The notes beneath the pieces are model-generated. The model was not told the DNA's origin, did no database searches, and worked only from the letters and a program-made list of their open reading frames with translations. From Notolepis coatsorum (lineage: Eukaryota; Chordata; Actinopteri; Aulopiformes; Paralepididae): a stretch of DNA of 64,000 nucleotides. The DNA lies in contig OZ020589.1 in assembly GCA_963971535.1 (NCBI GenBank), positions 80,855,184 to 80,919,183 of the forward strand, written 5' to 3'. Both the position numbers and the translations under genes were made by a program. This document shows, in pieces, positions 35,535 through 45,741 of this stretch. Each line of letters begins with the position of its first letter. Position 1 is the first letter of the stretch.

Positions 35535-36431
35535 TTAAATATAAAAACAGGAGTAAGGCATAAATAACATTAACATAAACAGGGGGGTGTAAAAGATAAT
35601 TGCACTATCCCTTAATGTTGTGTGTGCTTGTGCGTGGGAGGGGGGGGGGGGGGGGGTGCAAGGGAGACTGTTGTTTAAAATGTTTGCTGAGTTTAGTGCA
35701 CATATGGCTCTAGGATAAAAGCTAAACTTCAGTCTGTTAGTCCGGGTGGGCATGACGCTGAAACGCCTGCCCGAGCGCAGCCGTACGAGGTGTTTGTTGC
35801 CCGGGTGGTGTGGGTCTTTCAGTATTTTTACTGCTTTTTTAAGGCAGCGGGAGTTGTAGAGTCCTTCCAATGAGGGGAGAAGGCAGCCGATAATTTTCTG
35901 GGCCGAGTTGACGACCCTCTGGAGCGCCTTCCTCTCTGCGGCTGTGCAGCTGAGGAACCACACGTTGATGCAGTAGGTGAGGATGCTTTCCACAGAGCAG
36001 CGGTAAAAAGACACAAGCAGGTCTTGTCAGAGGTGGTAATTTCTCAGTATTCTCAGGAAGTAGAGTCTCTGCTTTTTCACAATCGCCATGGTGTTGATTC
36101 TCCAAGTCAGGTCATCCTCCAGGTGGACACCCAGGAACTTGATGACCGAGACTCTCTCCACGCATCCCCCGTCGATGTACAGGGGCTGTATGTCGGTCTT
36201 CTTCCTCCTGTAGTCCACGATCATCTCCTGGGTCTTTAGCTTATTCAGCTGCAGGTTGTTATTTTTGCACAGGGCTGACAGCTGCTCTACTTCATCGCGG
36301 TACGCGGTCTCGTCGCCTTTTGAGATGCAGCCCACCACCGTGGTGTCGTCAGCGAACTTGATGATGGTGTTGCTGGGGTGGACTGCGGTGAAGTCGTGTG
36401 TATAAATAGAATAAAAAAGGGGACTCAGCAC
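35535..36431 (-). pseudogene. LINE ORF2: reverse transcriptase YADD region to C-terminus
   Basis: The frame from 36431 runs LSPLFYSIYTHDF, then FADDTTVVG with the two catalytic aspartates at about 36345-36350, then LNKLKTQEMIVDYRRKK, VIKFLGVHLEDDLTW and KKQRLYFLRILR. It is stopped by a TGA at 36027-36029 and continues in the same frame as FYRCSVESILTYC, LQRVVNSAQKIIGC and LRSGRRFSVM to the real end at about 35535. The C-terminal region follows the polymerase in L2/Rex1-type ORF2 proteins. The internal stop alone would remove about the last 165 residues. Confidence 0.85.
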
Positions 36432-37099
36432 GCAGCCCTGGGGGGATCCGGTGCTGAGGCTGTGGAGGTGTGGGGGCCTATCCTGACCCTCTGGGGGCGG
36501 TCAGAGAGGAAGTCTTTCGACCACCGGCAGAGGGGATGGTTTAGTCCAAGGTCCATGAGTTTGGGCACTAGTCTGTCAGGCAGGATGGTATTGAATGCAG
36601 AGCTAAAGTCCACGAAGAGCAGCCGTGCGTAGCCCCCCGCTCTCTCCAGATGGGACAGGGTAGAGTGGAGAGTTGTGGCGATGGCATCCTCCGTGGACCT
36701 GTTGGCTCTGTAGGCGAACTGGTGGGGGTCTAGTCCGGGTGGGAGGCTAGAGATGATGTGGGGCTTGAGTGTCTTTTCAAAGACCTTCATGGGTAGGGAG
36801 GTGAGTGCGACTGGACGGTAGTCGTTCAGGCAACTGATGGAGTTCTTCTTTGGGACCTGGATAATTATGGAGGTTTTCAGGCAGGGTGGGACGATGGCTT
36901 GGGACAGGGACTGGTTGAAGATCTTAGTGAAGACCCCTGTCAGCTGGTCAGCGCAGTCTTTCAGCACCCGTCCCACAACACCGTCCGGCCCCGCCGCTTT
37001 CCTAGGGTTCACTCCCTTCAGTGTGCGTCTCACCTCGTGCTCCGTGAGGATGATGCTGCTGAGGGCTGGTGAGTGTGGTGAGGCTGCTTCTGTCGGCAC
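36425..37099 (-). pseudogene. LINE ORF2: reverse transcriptase core
   Basis: Starting near 37.05 kb: LKGVNPRKAAGPDGVVGRVL, then QVPKKNSISCLNDYRPVALT (RT motif 1-2 region), RSTEDAIATTLHSTL, and LLFVDFSSAFNTILPDRL, whose Asp is the first catalytic aspartate, then LSDRPQRVRIG. The frame is lost at about 36430-36460, where the sequence expected to read through into the FADD segment shifts frame. Together with the next downstream segment this gives the whole palm domain, in two frames. Confidence 0.85.
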
Positions 37100-37622
37100 C
37101 GCCTCGGGGGTGGCGTTGATGTGCAGTGTGGATGTTTTTGTCGGCCTCGCCTCGAATCGAGAAGGAGTTCAGCTCCTCTGCCAGCTGAGGGTCACCCTCG
37201 TTGGCTGAGGAGTGGCTGGGTTTGTAGTAGGTCATCTGTTGGACCCCCTGTCTGGTGTTGTTGCTCTGGAAGCAGTCCTCGATCTTCCCCTTGTAGTCGG
37301 CCTTGGACCTCTTGATACCTCGCTTCAGGGTGGCTCTGGCAGTGCTGTATAGCTCCTTATCACCAGACCTGAAGGCAGTGTCCCTCTCTCTGAGCAGATG
37401 CTGCACCTCTCCCGTCATCCACAGCTTCGTATTGGGATAGACCCGGATATGTTTGTCCACGGTGACAGAGTCTATGCAGTGCTTGATATATCCCAGCACT
37501 GATGAGGTGTACAGTTCCAGGTCTCCATGTTCAAGGACCTCCCAGATGGTGTTCTCAAAACAGTCCTGCAGCTGTGGGGTGGCGCTTACCGGCCAGGTTT
37601 TAACTGTCTTTGGCCGGGGCAC
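37002..37622 (-). pseudogene. LINE ORF2: endonuclease-RT linker region
   Basis: Encodes the region between endonuclease and polymerase: PRPKTVKTWPVSATPQLQD, then LGYIKHCIDSVTVDKHIRVY, NTKLWMTGEVQHLLRERDTA, FRSGDKELYSTARATLKRGI and KGKIEDCFQSNNTRQGVQQM. This matches the linker of fish L2/Rex1-type ORF2 proteins in content and order. The frame overlaps the RT-core frame at 37002-37099, showing a frameshift near 37.06-37.10 kb. Confidence 0.75.
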
Positions 37623-37720
37623 TCTTTCTAATGGGGGTGTAGGATGGAATTAAAAGCAGGGATACATGGTCTGACTGACCTAGATGGGCTAGTGCTTTGG
37701 CTCTGTAGCCCAGCTTAATA

Positions 37721-38029
37721 TTAGAGTAGACCTTGTCTAGTGTGTGTGTTATCTCCTCTTGTGGCACATTTTACATGCTGATACAATTTGGGAAGTACTC
37801 TCTTCAGGTCAGCGTGATTAAAGTCCCCCACAATGATGTGAACAGCCTCAGGGTATGTATTTTGTTGGTTGCTAATGGTGCTATGTAGCTGACTTAGCGC
37901 CGCGCTAGCATTAGCATCCGGTGGAATGTACACTGCGGTTATCAGAACGGCGTTAAATTCCCTTGGAAGGTAAATGGGTCGGCATTTGACAGTCAAATAT
38001 TCTATGTCGGGTGAACAGTGGTTACTCAC
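37721..38029 (-). pseudogene. LINE ORF2: endonuclease domain, C-terminal half
   Basis: Encodes AVLITAVYIPPDANASAALS and VHIIVGDFNHADLKRVLPKL. The GDFN motif contains the Asp and Asn of the active site of apurinic-like (APE-type) endonucleases that nick target DNA for target-primed reverse transcription. The frame is lost near 37.75 kb; the last stretch with the SDH motif (GQSDHVSL-like) lies out of frame near 37.67 kb. Confidence 0.8.
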
Positions 38030-38193
38030 AATGTTTGTGTTCGTCGCCCAGGAGTCTTTCGTGTAGATTAAAAGGCAGCCTCAGCGCAACTTCCCTGTGC
38101 TCTCCTTCGTTCGGTCTTGTCTGTGATGCGTCCGCCCTTCTAGCTCGATAGCTAAGTCCGGGATGGATGAATGGAGCCAGGTTTCTGTGGTAA

Positions 38194-38649
38194 TTAGCAC
38201 GCAGCTACTGTATCCTTCACAGTGTTGTTAGTTGCAACCTGTAGTCTCAGTTCGTCCATCTTGTTAGCGAGAGATCTGGCATTTGTTAGGAAAATACCCT
38301 GCAGCGGAGGTTTATCTGGGCGTCTTCTCAGTTTCTCTAGCAGCCCGGCTCTGCAGCCCCGTCTTTGTTTACGTTCCTTACGCCGGCGGCGATGCTTGGT
38401 AATGGAGATAACAAACCACGGTGCGCCAGGGCTCCTAGCGATTTCAACCGGAATGTTATTGCCACGGATAAACTCCGCTGTAACGGAGTTTTCCTTGGGT
38501 AATCCGATTTCTAGTAGGTCGTGTCTACTGTAGCTATTTTTAGCCCCACATGATGTTAGTAAGAACAAACAGACATTCACAAACAGTAGAAACGTGCACC
38601 GAGTGTCAGACCACAAGGCCTCAGCGACCAGTCGCAACGCCATCTCCAA
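38194..38649 (-). pseudogene. LINE 5' region and start of endonuclease
   Basis: A 151-codon frame with a hydrophobic segment near residues 18-34, a basic stretch (KHRRRRKERKQRRGCRAG) and, near the end, FLTNARSLANKMDELRLQVA, where the Asn lies in the first conserved endonuclease motif. It ends at 38194. About 165 bp separate it from the next endonuclease frame, within which the frame and part of the domain are lost. Confidence 0.7.
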
Positions 38650-38859
38650 GCCTGGCTTGCTGTCCTGGTGTTTGGCTCGGGATGTATGTGGAGGGGGAGT
38701 TTGGCAAAAAAAAACAGAATGAACAATTATCTAAACTTACATTTGAGGGCTGACAAGAACACACAAGACACTCGAAGAGGAACCAAAATCTGCTCCTGTC
38801 TGTTCAGGGTAACACCCGTTCCTAACATGCAGCGATGCAAGCAAGCGAACGGCAGTGCA

Positions 38860-39590
38860 GCGCGATAAAATTAATAGCCTCTGGTATTTCCAATGAAACT
38901 TTCCAAATTGACAGCATCGCTCTGGTCGTGCTGGTTCTATTTCTGCAATATTTCATTAGTACATCCTGCCTCCAAACTGTGGCCATTGGAAAACTCAAAC
39001 TATGTTTGGTTTATATTAGGGATGCTCGATATTGGCTTTTTTTGCCGATACCGATATACCGATATTGTCCAACTCTTAATTTCCGATACCGATATCAACC
39101 GATACCAATATATGCAGGGTTTTCCCCCCAAAAAACGGAATAATTTCAGGTAATTAACATTTCATATCTCTTGTTGTGGAATTAACACAACATTATGCAT
39201 ACTTTTGACAATAAATTAAATCAGAATTTGTTCTTACTTGCTTACCAGGGTAAATTAAGTATAGCAAGTAAAAATAGAAGTCACGTACGTGGACACAAGT
39301 GTTCAGTATGTACATATGTGTTCAATGCAGAGTAGAAGTAACTGAGTTACCATACAATATACTAATATACAATATACTATATAGTGCAAAGCAGAAATGG
39401 GATGAGGTACAATTTACAGTAAGGTGTAATGAGGTATGGGTTGTAGTGCAAATTCTTTACCAATAAATATAAAGTGTGTTTAGGTGTTCTAAAGTGTGTA
39501 AAGTGGGTGCTGCAGTGAGTTGTTTGTTTAAAGTGAGTGTTTGTGTGGATGTGTGTGCTGTGAGTGCATTTGATGGTTGTTACATCAAGA
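38860..39590. other. Unassigned sequence with hAT-like end
   Basis: 39013-39115 (TAGGGATGCTCGATATTGGC, CCGATACCGATATACCGATA) resembles one end of a widespread hAT-like family with GATAYYGATA subrepeats; the other end was not found. The remainder, with GTGTAAAGTGGGTGC-type T/G-rich sequence at 39.4-39.57 kb, is unassigned. Confidence 0.4.
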
Positions 39591-39599
39591 GAGAGGAGA

Positions 39600-40571
39600 G
39601 CAGGGAGAGCTGCGGGCTCTCTTCCCTGAGCTTATGGCGGCAGCAGCGTGCGCTAACGGCATCCCGTTACCGACGCCCCTGCCGGCACTTGTTCCCGATG
39701 ACATGGTACAGTAGGCCATGCATTCCAACGCCGCCCGGTGAGGGAGCCGAGCATAATGTGCCCGGCCTTCCCAGCCATGGGTGCCTACGTGACTCGGGGA
39801 CAGGTGGTGCCCCACATCGTCGGCCTGACCCCCGCCTACTTGCTGTTCACGCAGGTAGAGGGTCTGGTCCAGGACGGCGTGCTGTGGCTTGACAACCTGA
39901 TGGCAGCCGTCCTTTGCCCTGAGATGGTGTGGGAGCCCCGGGAGAAACCTCTTCCGAAGGGGAAGTCGGCCCGGCAGCTGGCCTACTGGTCCGACCAGGC
40001 CTACATCGCCTCGACGCAAAGCCTGGCTGCGTCTTCTAATATCCACGCGATGTTCCACACTATCCTGCACCTAACCCAGCTCCAGGCCATAGCTGTGGGG
40101 AAGATGCACGCTCTGGCCACCCTGACTCAACGTCACCTGTGGCTGGAGCAGGCATCGCTGGATGAGCGGAGGAGACTACCCCTCCTCCTAGCCCCTCTCT
40201 CTGACGGTGGGCTCTTCGGCTCCGCCATCAATGAGGTGACAGTCGCCTTTAAGGAGATGGAGGAGCAGCGGTCTGTCCTTGTTCGGCACTTCCCCCGACC
40301 CGGCTCCACGACAACCACCCACCAACGGCGCCGTAGGGCTACAGCCAGCGTAGCCGTCGGTGCCAGCATCAGCAAGAAGGCTCGCCACCGAGGGGGAGAG
40401 CCCGACAGCGTACCTCGGCCTGGTACCAGCTACCCTGCGCCCGGGGGGAAAGGTAGGGACCTGCGAGCGCAAGCTGCACCCCCGAACCGTCCCCCCGGGC
40501 CGCAAGCGAGGACGCGCCATGCGCGACGGGAGATGACGGCTCTGTTCCCCCTCTCCGGCCTTCATGTTTAA
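39600..40571 (+). pseudogene. DIRS-like gag gene, copy 1
   Basis: The main frame (from 39738) reads MGAYVTRGQVVPHIVGL, a Leu-rich middle, AYWSDQAYIASTQSLAAS, then HALATLTQRHLWLEQASL, LLLAPLSDGGLFGSAINEV and FKEMEEQRSVLVRHFPRP, ending in a basic, Pro/Arg-rich tail. The HLWL ... APLS-x-GLFG ... core resembles gag proteins of DIRS-type retrotransposons, from which LAP2-alpha is known to derive. Upstream, 39.65-39.72 kb encodes PLPTPLPALVPDDM in another frame and meets a TAG; aligned with copy 2 (44.87 kb) this shows a frameshift near 39.71 kb. An AATAAA-type signal (TTAAATAAAAAGTCCC) follows at about 40611. No tyrosine recombinase or RT follows. Confidence 0.6.
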
Positions 40572-40806
40572 CACCCTACTATTTTCTCCACCTCCCCTCA
40601 AAATACTATGTTAAATAAAAAGTCCCTCTTTGGAGAGTGACGGTTTTTGTTACAACAAATGTGTGATCATTCACTGTGTATTTTGGGTATGCGTACGAAA
40701 TGAGTAATGAGGGCCCGCTGTCTTTTCTGTTTAAAGCAGATAAAGTATTGACAGGCAGCGTTTTCTTGTATATGAGGAGAGTTACGCGATTCATGTGGGA
40801 ACACAT
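40572..40806 (+). other. 3' flank of gag copy 1
   Basis: Contains the polyadenylation-like TTAAATAAAAAG about 40 bp after the stop, as copy 2 does after 45.9 kb (ACAATAAAAAGTTCCC). The rest is unassigned until the SINE. Confidence 0.45.
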
Positions 40807-41283
40807 TTTATTATAATTTTTTTTTATTATCTTTTTTCCCCCTTCTTTTTCCATTTTTCCCTCATCCCAATGTTAGTCATTATGCCAATTCCGAATCCCC
40901 CTTCCTGGTCATTGCGCACTCTACCCCCTACTGTCGGTCTGGGAGGGCGGAGACTATCACATTCTTCCTCCGACACATGTGTACCCAGCCCACCGCTTCT
41001 TTTCACCTGGCAGCACGGACTCTCACTGGGAGAGTGTAACGTGTGGAAGGTCACACTACCTCTCCTAGATCCTTCCCTTGCTGTGCAGGCGCCCCGACCG
41101 AACTGTAGGAGTTGCTGTTTACAACGACCAGGACCCACCCTCGCCGGATTTCCCACCCGCTAACACTGCCAATTGTGTTAGTATGGACGGTAGGCCAACC
41201 CGGAAGCACCACAGCTGGATTTGATCCCACTGTCTCTGTGGTGGTAGGCAGATGCTTAGTCCGCTACGCTACCCTGGGAACAA
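40807..41283 (-). mobile_element. tRNA-derived SINE (family S2), minus copy
   Basis: The tRNA-like head is at the right end: on the minus strand TAGCGTAGCGGACTAAGC (A-box-like) and GTGGGATCAAATCCAG (B-box-like). The body has TGTAAACAGCAACTCCTACA and GGCGCCTGCACAGC. The tail is A-rich (T-rich here, 40807-40855). The same family is in plus orientation at 42779-43260, so two copies face each other about 1.5 kb apart. Confidence 0.75.
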
Positions 41284-41364
41284 GTTTTTTAAACAAACGT
41301 AGACTCTGAATCCACGAGTGGTGTTGCTATTTGTGTTAGCTTTGCAAAGCAATGTACATTAGCA

Positions 41365-41856
41365 CAGTGGTTCCCAAAGGGGTTGCGAGCCGCCGTGGGG
41401 GGGTCGCCAGATGATAAAAAATATTTTTTTTTCACATTTTCAATTTTTTTTTCTTTTTTTATGCAGTCATGCCATCACAAACACTGGCATTTAAAGGGTA
41501 CAAATAAAACAATTCCTGCACCAGAATGCAGGAAATTAAGTCTTTGTAACTCAAAATGTCCTGGTGGGGGACCCCCTGCTTAAAAAGTGGCCTGACTGGG
41601 GCTATATTTCGCACTATATTTCATGGCCTGAATTATTTCCCCAGTCTGGCCCTGGTTAAAAGCCTCCAATGCTTATTAGTGTGTGTTTGAACGTTTGCAT
41701 GTTTCAACCATACATTTCCATTTATAATAAATTTTTATTTTTTAATGTTATTTATTTTTATTTTTATTTTTTTTATACCTCCTATAATAGTGGGGGTCGC
41801 GGCTCTCTGACACTGTTATTTCGGGGGTTGCGGCCAGAAAACTTTGGGAACCCCTG
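41365..41856. mobile_element. hAT MITE
   Basis: Terminal inverted repeats CAGTGGTTCCCAAAG and, at the right reverse-complemented, CAGGGGTTCCCAAAG. Flanked by 8-bp duplications CATTAGCA (41357-41364) and CAGTAGCA (41857-41864), 7 of 8 identical. 492 bp, AT-rich interior. It shares GCATTTAAAGGGT and TTCCTGCACCAGAATGCAGG with the hAT fragments at 18.2, 22.2 and 63.0 kb. Confidence 0.85.
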
Positions 41857-41879
41857 CAGTAGCACATAGCCAAGGGCTT

Positions 41880-42180
41880 TTGTCCCTCTCTTCATCCCGT
41901 TGCTTTACGTGATAAGGTGAAAAACATGGCGTGCAACAAGTTTTCCGCTTATGAAACAGAGCCATGGGTTTTCGGTGGATGCGTCTTTTAAACAGACGTG
42001 GCCTGGCCCCATGGTTGGTGATTAGCTGTTGTGTTTTGGTTGTGCAATGCAATAAAGCGAGCACACGCTTGTATGTGCCTTTCATTTGTGACACACCGCA
42101 CGGCTGGTAGCCGCTCTCTGTTTTCACCTCTTACATGTTTCGTGTTTACGTGGGGTTGGTTGGGGGGGGTGAGGATAAAC
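41880..42180 (+). other. Downstream region of DIRS-like copy 1
   Basis: GTTGTGTTTTGGTTGTGCAA and, at 42.17 kb, GAGGATAAACCCTCCCCCTT are similar to 46.17 and 46.43 kb in copy 2. The two copies therefore share sequence well beyond gag. No coding domain recognised. Confidence 0.4.
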
Positions 42181-42189
42181 CCTCCCCCT

Positions 42190-42390
42190 TGGATATGGTT
42201 ATATCCTTTAAAATACTGACGGCGGATGGGGAGGACGTGGCTCAAAACGAGCGCACCTTTTCTCACTCGGAATCCCTTGTGCATCTGAGAAACCTGGGTG
42301 TTGTTTTCGACCAGGCCATGAACCTAGACAAACACGTCAAAACACTCACACGCACCTGCTTTTTTCACCTCAGAAATATTGCACTCTGAA
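42190..42390 (+). pseudogene. L2-type LINE ORF2 fragment
   Basis: Plus strand encodes LVHLRNLGVVFDQAMNLDKH and VKTLTRTCFFHLRNIAL before a TGA. This is the segment after the polymerase active site in L2-type ORF2 proteins (LGV-x-FD, HLRNIA). It lacks both ends and catalytic residues. Joined at its left to the DIRS-like copy 1 sequence. Confidence 0.75.
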
Positions 42391-42548
42391 TTAGAACTGT
42401 CTAGGCTTTCGCACAGTCAGTGTCCTGTCCCCCCCCCCCACGCCTCACTAGGTGGGGTGGGGGGGCTGGGACCCTCCCCGGTGTTCTGATGGTTGTAGGG
42501 GACCTCAGCGGGTGCATTTGTCGGTATCTCTGCCCTGCTCCGCTCTTG

Positions 42549-42635
42549 TGTCCCACTAAAGAGCAGAGCGCAGAGCTAGTATGAAATATAACGAAGGTTA
42601 TCCTATAAGTACTAGCGAGCGCTCTGCTCTCACTC
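42549..42635. repeat. Inverted segment, left copy
   Basis: CCCACTAAAGAGCAGAGCGC and, further on, AACGAAGGTTATCCTATAAG with GCGCTCTGCTCT. The outer parts can pair with each other. It is repeated in opposite orientation at 43294-43365 (TATAGGATAACCTTCGTT), with the SINE at 42779-43260 between. These may be terminal repeats of the DIRS-like element; not shown. Confidence 0.6.
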
Positions 42636-42778
42636 ACTGAGGGCCCCTAATTGTCTTCCGAATAACGGTCAAGACTAGGGAAGAGCGGAAGTACAGTCAC
42701 ACCCCTCGCTTAAATACATGGGTGGAAGTGGGCGTGGGCGGAGAGTTGTAGGTGCATTGTGGCAGGAAACTTTCAAGG

Positions 42779-43260
42779 TCACGGGCGGCTGGGTGGCACA
42801 GCAGAGATTGCGCTCGTCACCAATGCAAGAGACTCCGGTCTCGAACCCGGTGTCAGCATTGCCTCCGGCTTGGGCCAGTCGTCATACTATCTCAATTAGC
42901 AGAGGTAGCGGGTGGAAGTCGATGGGTGGGGATTGGACGTTGTGAACAGCGACTCCTACAGGTCGGTTGGGGGACGCCTGCACAGCAGAAACAGGAAGTA
43001 GCAGGGGTAGTGTGAGCCTCCCATGCGTTATACCTCGCCACTGAGAGTCCGCGCTGTCTGGTGAAAAGATGCGACAGGCTGCCTCCACGTGTACCGGAGG
43101 GGACACGTGATGCAAGGCTTCTATCCTCCCTATGACCGACCAGTGGGAGGCATGGTCAAGCAACGTTCAAGACAGGGGAGGGGAGAATTGGAAATACTAA
43201 ATTGGGATGGGAGAAAAAAATAATTGAAAAAATAAAAATAATAAAAATAAAAAATAAATG
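42779..43260 (+). mobile_element. tRNA-derived SINE (family S2), plus copy
   Basis: Head GCTGGGTGGCACAGCAGAG (A-box-like) and GGTCTCGAACCCGG (B-box-like), body with GTGAACAGCGACTCCTACAG and GACGCCTGCACAGCAG, GTGTACCGGAGGGGACACGT, end GAATTGGAAATACTAAATTG followed by A-rich tail to 43258. Same family as 40807-41283 but with about 20% difference by eye, so the two are old insertions. Confidence 0.8.
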
Positions 43261-43293
43261 ACAAGGTCACAGTACTGTAGGTGACAGGGGAAT

Positions 43294-43365
43294 ATCCCAC
43301 TAAAGAGCAGAGCGCTCGCTAGTACTCATATAACTAGGTTATAGGATAACCTTCGTTCAGCTGGA
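43294..43365. repeat. Inverted segment, right copy
   Basis: Partner of 42549-42635 (see there). Confidence 0.6.
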
Positions 43366-43374
43366 GCGACCACA

Positions 43375-43873
43375 GGGGGTTAACCTTTATACTGCAGTCA
43401 ACTAGCTGGTTATAATGAACCTTTATACTGTAGTCTAGAGGTTATATTGCAACTAGCTGGTTATAATTAACCTTTATACTGCAGTCTAATGGTTATATCA
43501 CAACTAGCTGGTTATAATGAACCTTTATACTGTAGTCTAGTGGTTATATTGCAACTAGCTGGTTATAATTAACCTTTATACTGCAGTCTAATGGTTATAT
43601 CACAACTAGCTGGTTATAATGAACCTTTATAATGCAGTCTAATGGTTATACTGCAACTAGCTGGTTATAATGAACCTTTATGCTGCAGTTTAGTCTAGTG
43701 GTTATATTGCAACTAGCTGGTTATAATGAACCTTTATGCTGCAGTTTAGTCTAGTGGTTATATTGCAACTAGCTGGTTATTATAATGAACCTTTCTGCTG
43801 CAGTTTAGTCTAGTGGTTATATTGAAACTAGCTGGTTATAATGAACCTTTATACTGCAGTTTAGTCTAGTGGT
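43375..43873 (+). repeat. 51-58-bp tandem array C (left copy)
   Basis: About nine units with AACTAGCTGGTTATAATGAA, CCTTTATACTGCAGT, (TTA)GTCTAGTGGTTATATTGC. The same repeat, in the same orientation, resumes at 53728-54090 and within the 963-bp duplication. Confidence 0.95.
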
Positions 43874-44035
43874 TTGATTGATTGATTGAAAATTTTATTA
43901 ACAGATTGCAGAATGGGTACAGTACAGTACAGCTCAATACATACAATTGTTAAGGGGATGCAGACCAGAGAAAGACTTTCGTCTTGTTTACATCAGGGTC
44001 CCCCATTTTCAATTCATCATAACATATATGACATA
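43872..44035 (-). mobile_element. LINE-A 3' end
   Basis: Minus-strand 3' end: TTGATTGATTGAAAATTTTA, AACAGATTGCAGAATGGGTA and the CCCCCATTTTCAATTCATCA block, inserted at the end of array C. Confidence 0.85.
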
Positions 44036-44037
44036 CA

Positions 44038-44878
44038 TCAAGTCAAGTCAAGTCAAGAGTTTTAATTGTCACGGCATTCAAGTATACAATGAAATGCGGG
44101 TGGTCTTGCCCGCAACAATGTGCAATACAGTGGTACAACATATAGTAGAATCCAATAAAAAAACAACATTGTGCAATAAACAGGTAACAGGCAACATGGT
44201 GTGACATCTCGGTATCTGTACATAGTTATTTACAGAGCATATATATAGGACATGCTAGGTAGCTTTGGTAGTGCAATACACTGTTCCTGTTATTCTAGTT
44301 TAAAGTGGCCTTTCCTTTTGGCCATAAGTGTGCGTGTGAGCGGCATGAGTGTGTGCCCGCTCATGTTAAAGTGTTAAGTGGCTGCTAGTGTGTGAGCGTG
44401 CACCGCGTGCGTGTCGTGTGTGTGTTCATGTGTGTTTGTGTGTGGATAGTTCAGTGTTCTGTGGCACTCAATGTTCATTGTTCAGGGCTCTGATGGCCTG
44501 GGGGAAGAAGCTGAGCCTAAGCCGCTCTGTCCTAGTAGCTGGGGTTCGCAGGCGTCTGCCTGACCTCAGCAGCTGAAACAGGCTGTTATTGGGGTGGTGG
44601 GGGTCTTTCATTATTCTGCAGGCTCTGGATTTGCACCTCTTGTTGTATAGTACCTGCAGGGGAGGTAGTGCAATACCCGTGGTACGCTCGGCTGAGCGCA
44701 CCACTCTCTGTAGGGCCTTCTTGTCCTGTGCCGTGCTGTTTCCATACCAGGCAGTGATGTTTCCGGTCAGGATGCTCTCTACAGCTCCTGAGTAGAAGGA
44801 CTGGAGTATCTTCCCCGATACTCTGAACTTCCTTAACTGTCTCAGGTGGTAGAGGCGCTGTTTCGCCGCTGCCGCTGC
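44038..44878 (-). mobile_element. L2/Rex-type LINE, C-terminus and 3' UTR
   Basis: The minus strand from about 44878 encodes KQRLYHLRQLRKF, FYSGAVESILTGNITAWYGN, LQRVVRSAERTTGI, RIMKDPHHPNNSLFQLLRSG and RTERLRLSFFPQAI, ending at 44468 with a stop. This is the C-terminal region of ORF2 in a relative of the 35.4-38.7 kb LINE. A 3' UTR follows to a (CTTGA)n tail complement at 44038-44056. The 5' end is truncated and abuts the second DIRS-like gag copy. The frame is open for its 137 codons, so this is a younger copy. Confidence 0.8.
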
Positions 44879-45741
44879 CATTGCCTGCTCCTGTCCCTGA
44901 CGATCTCATAGGTCATCTCTGGCAGCGTCACCCGGTGAGAGGGGCTGATGTTGTCTACCCATTTTTCCCCTCAATGGGGACCTATGTTCGTCAGGGTCAG
45001 GCGGTGTCTCACATCATGGGACTTACCCCCACCTACGTACCAGTTACGCGGGTGTCGGGGTTAGTCAAAGGTATGAGGGAGGGCGTGCCTCGGCTTGATA
45101 GTCCGATGGCCGCTCTCCTCTGTCCGGATGTGGTGTGGGAACCATTATGCAAGCCGGTCCTCCATGGAAGATCGGCTAGGCGATTGGCATATTGGGGTGA
45201 CCAGTCATTTATCGCTGGTACACAATCGCTGGCTGCGGCGTCTAACATCGCCCACCTAGCTAGATTTGTATCTGGGATTATGACGGGCGGCATGGATCTG
45301 ACCGAGGTAAAATGCGATCAGATCACCCAGGCGGCAGGAGCTGTCCTGCACCTTACCCAGGTGCTGGCCATAGCCTCGGGGAAAGTGCGCGCCCTGGCCA
45401 CCCTGAGCTAGCGCCATCTTTGGCTGGAGCAGGCCCGTGTGCCAGAGAAGAAGAGAGCCCCTCTTCTGACGGCCACCCTCTCCGATGCTGGTCTGTTCGG
45501 GAAGGCCCTGCGGTTGATGACCTCAACGTGCAGAGAGATGGCAGAGGAGAGATCCATTCTTCAACCCCATTTTCTGCCTCCCGTCCTTGCCGGTGGAGTC
45601 AGAAGGCTTCCACGACGTCGAGCTGCCTCCGTCGTCCCTACCACTGCCTCTACCGCCGCTGCTGGCCCCTCCAAGAAGGCCAGGAGAAGAGACGGCGCTT
45701 CTGCTACCGCCCTGCCCATCCACGACCGGAGGAGACGGTAG
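44870..45741 (+). pseudogene. DIRS-like gag gene, copy 2
   Basis: The frame from 44870 reads PLPLPLPAPVPDDLIGHLWQ, SMGTYVRQGQAVSHIMGL, then AYWGDQSFIAGTQSLAAASN and IASGKVRALATLS. A TAG at 45409-45411, where copy 1 has Gln, stops it; the same frame continues HLWLEQARV, LLTATLSDAGLFGKALRLM and MAEERSILQPHFLPP to 45741, followed by a frame change into a Pro/Arg-rich tail. An insert of about 26 residues (near 45265-45335) is present here but not in copy 1. The ACAATAAAAAGTTCCC signal lies at about 45917. Left neighbour is a LINE truncation point; no recombinase, RNase H or RT found downstream. Confidence 0.6.

Larger units (their letters stand above)
35424..38700 (-). mobile_element. Long L2/Rex-type LINE (about 3.3 kb, inactive)
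   Basis: Read on the minus strand: a 5' region with an N-terminal frame, an endonuclease region, a linker, reverse transcriptase, and the C-terminal domain, then a 3' UTR ending CAATGACAATAAAGATCTAT with a (TTCTA)n tail at 35424-35440. Order and motifs are those of a non-LTR retrotransposon; the FADD motif, the tail type and the C-terminal LRSGRR region suggest the L2/Rex1 (CR1-like) group, clade not certain. It is broken by several frameshifts and at least one stop (TGA at 36027-36029). Neighbour on the 3' side is a (CA)n microsatellite. Confidence 0.85.
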
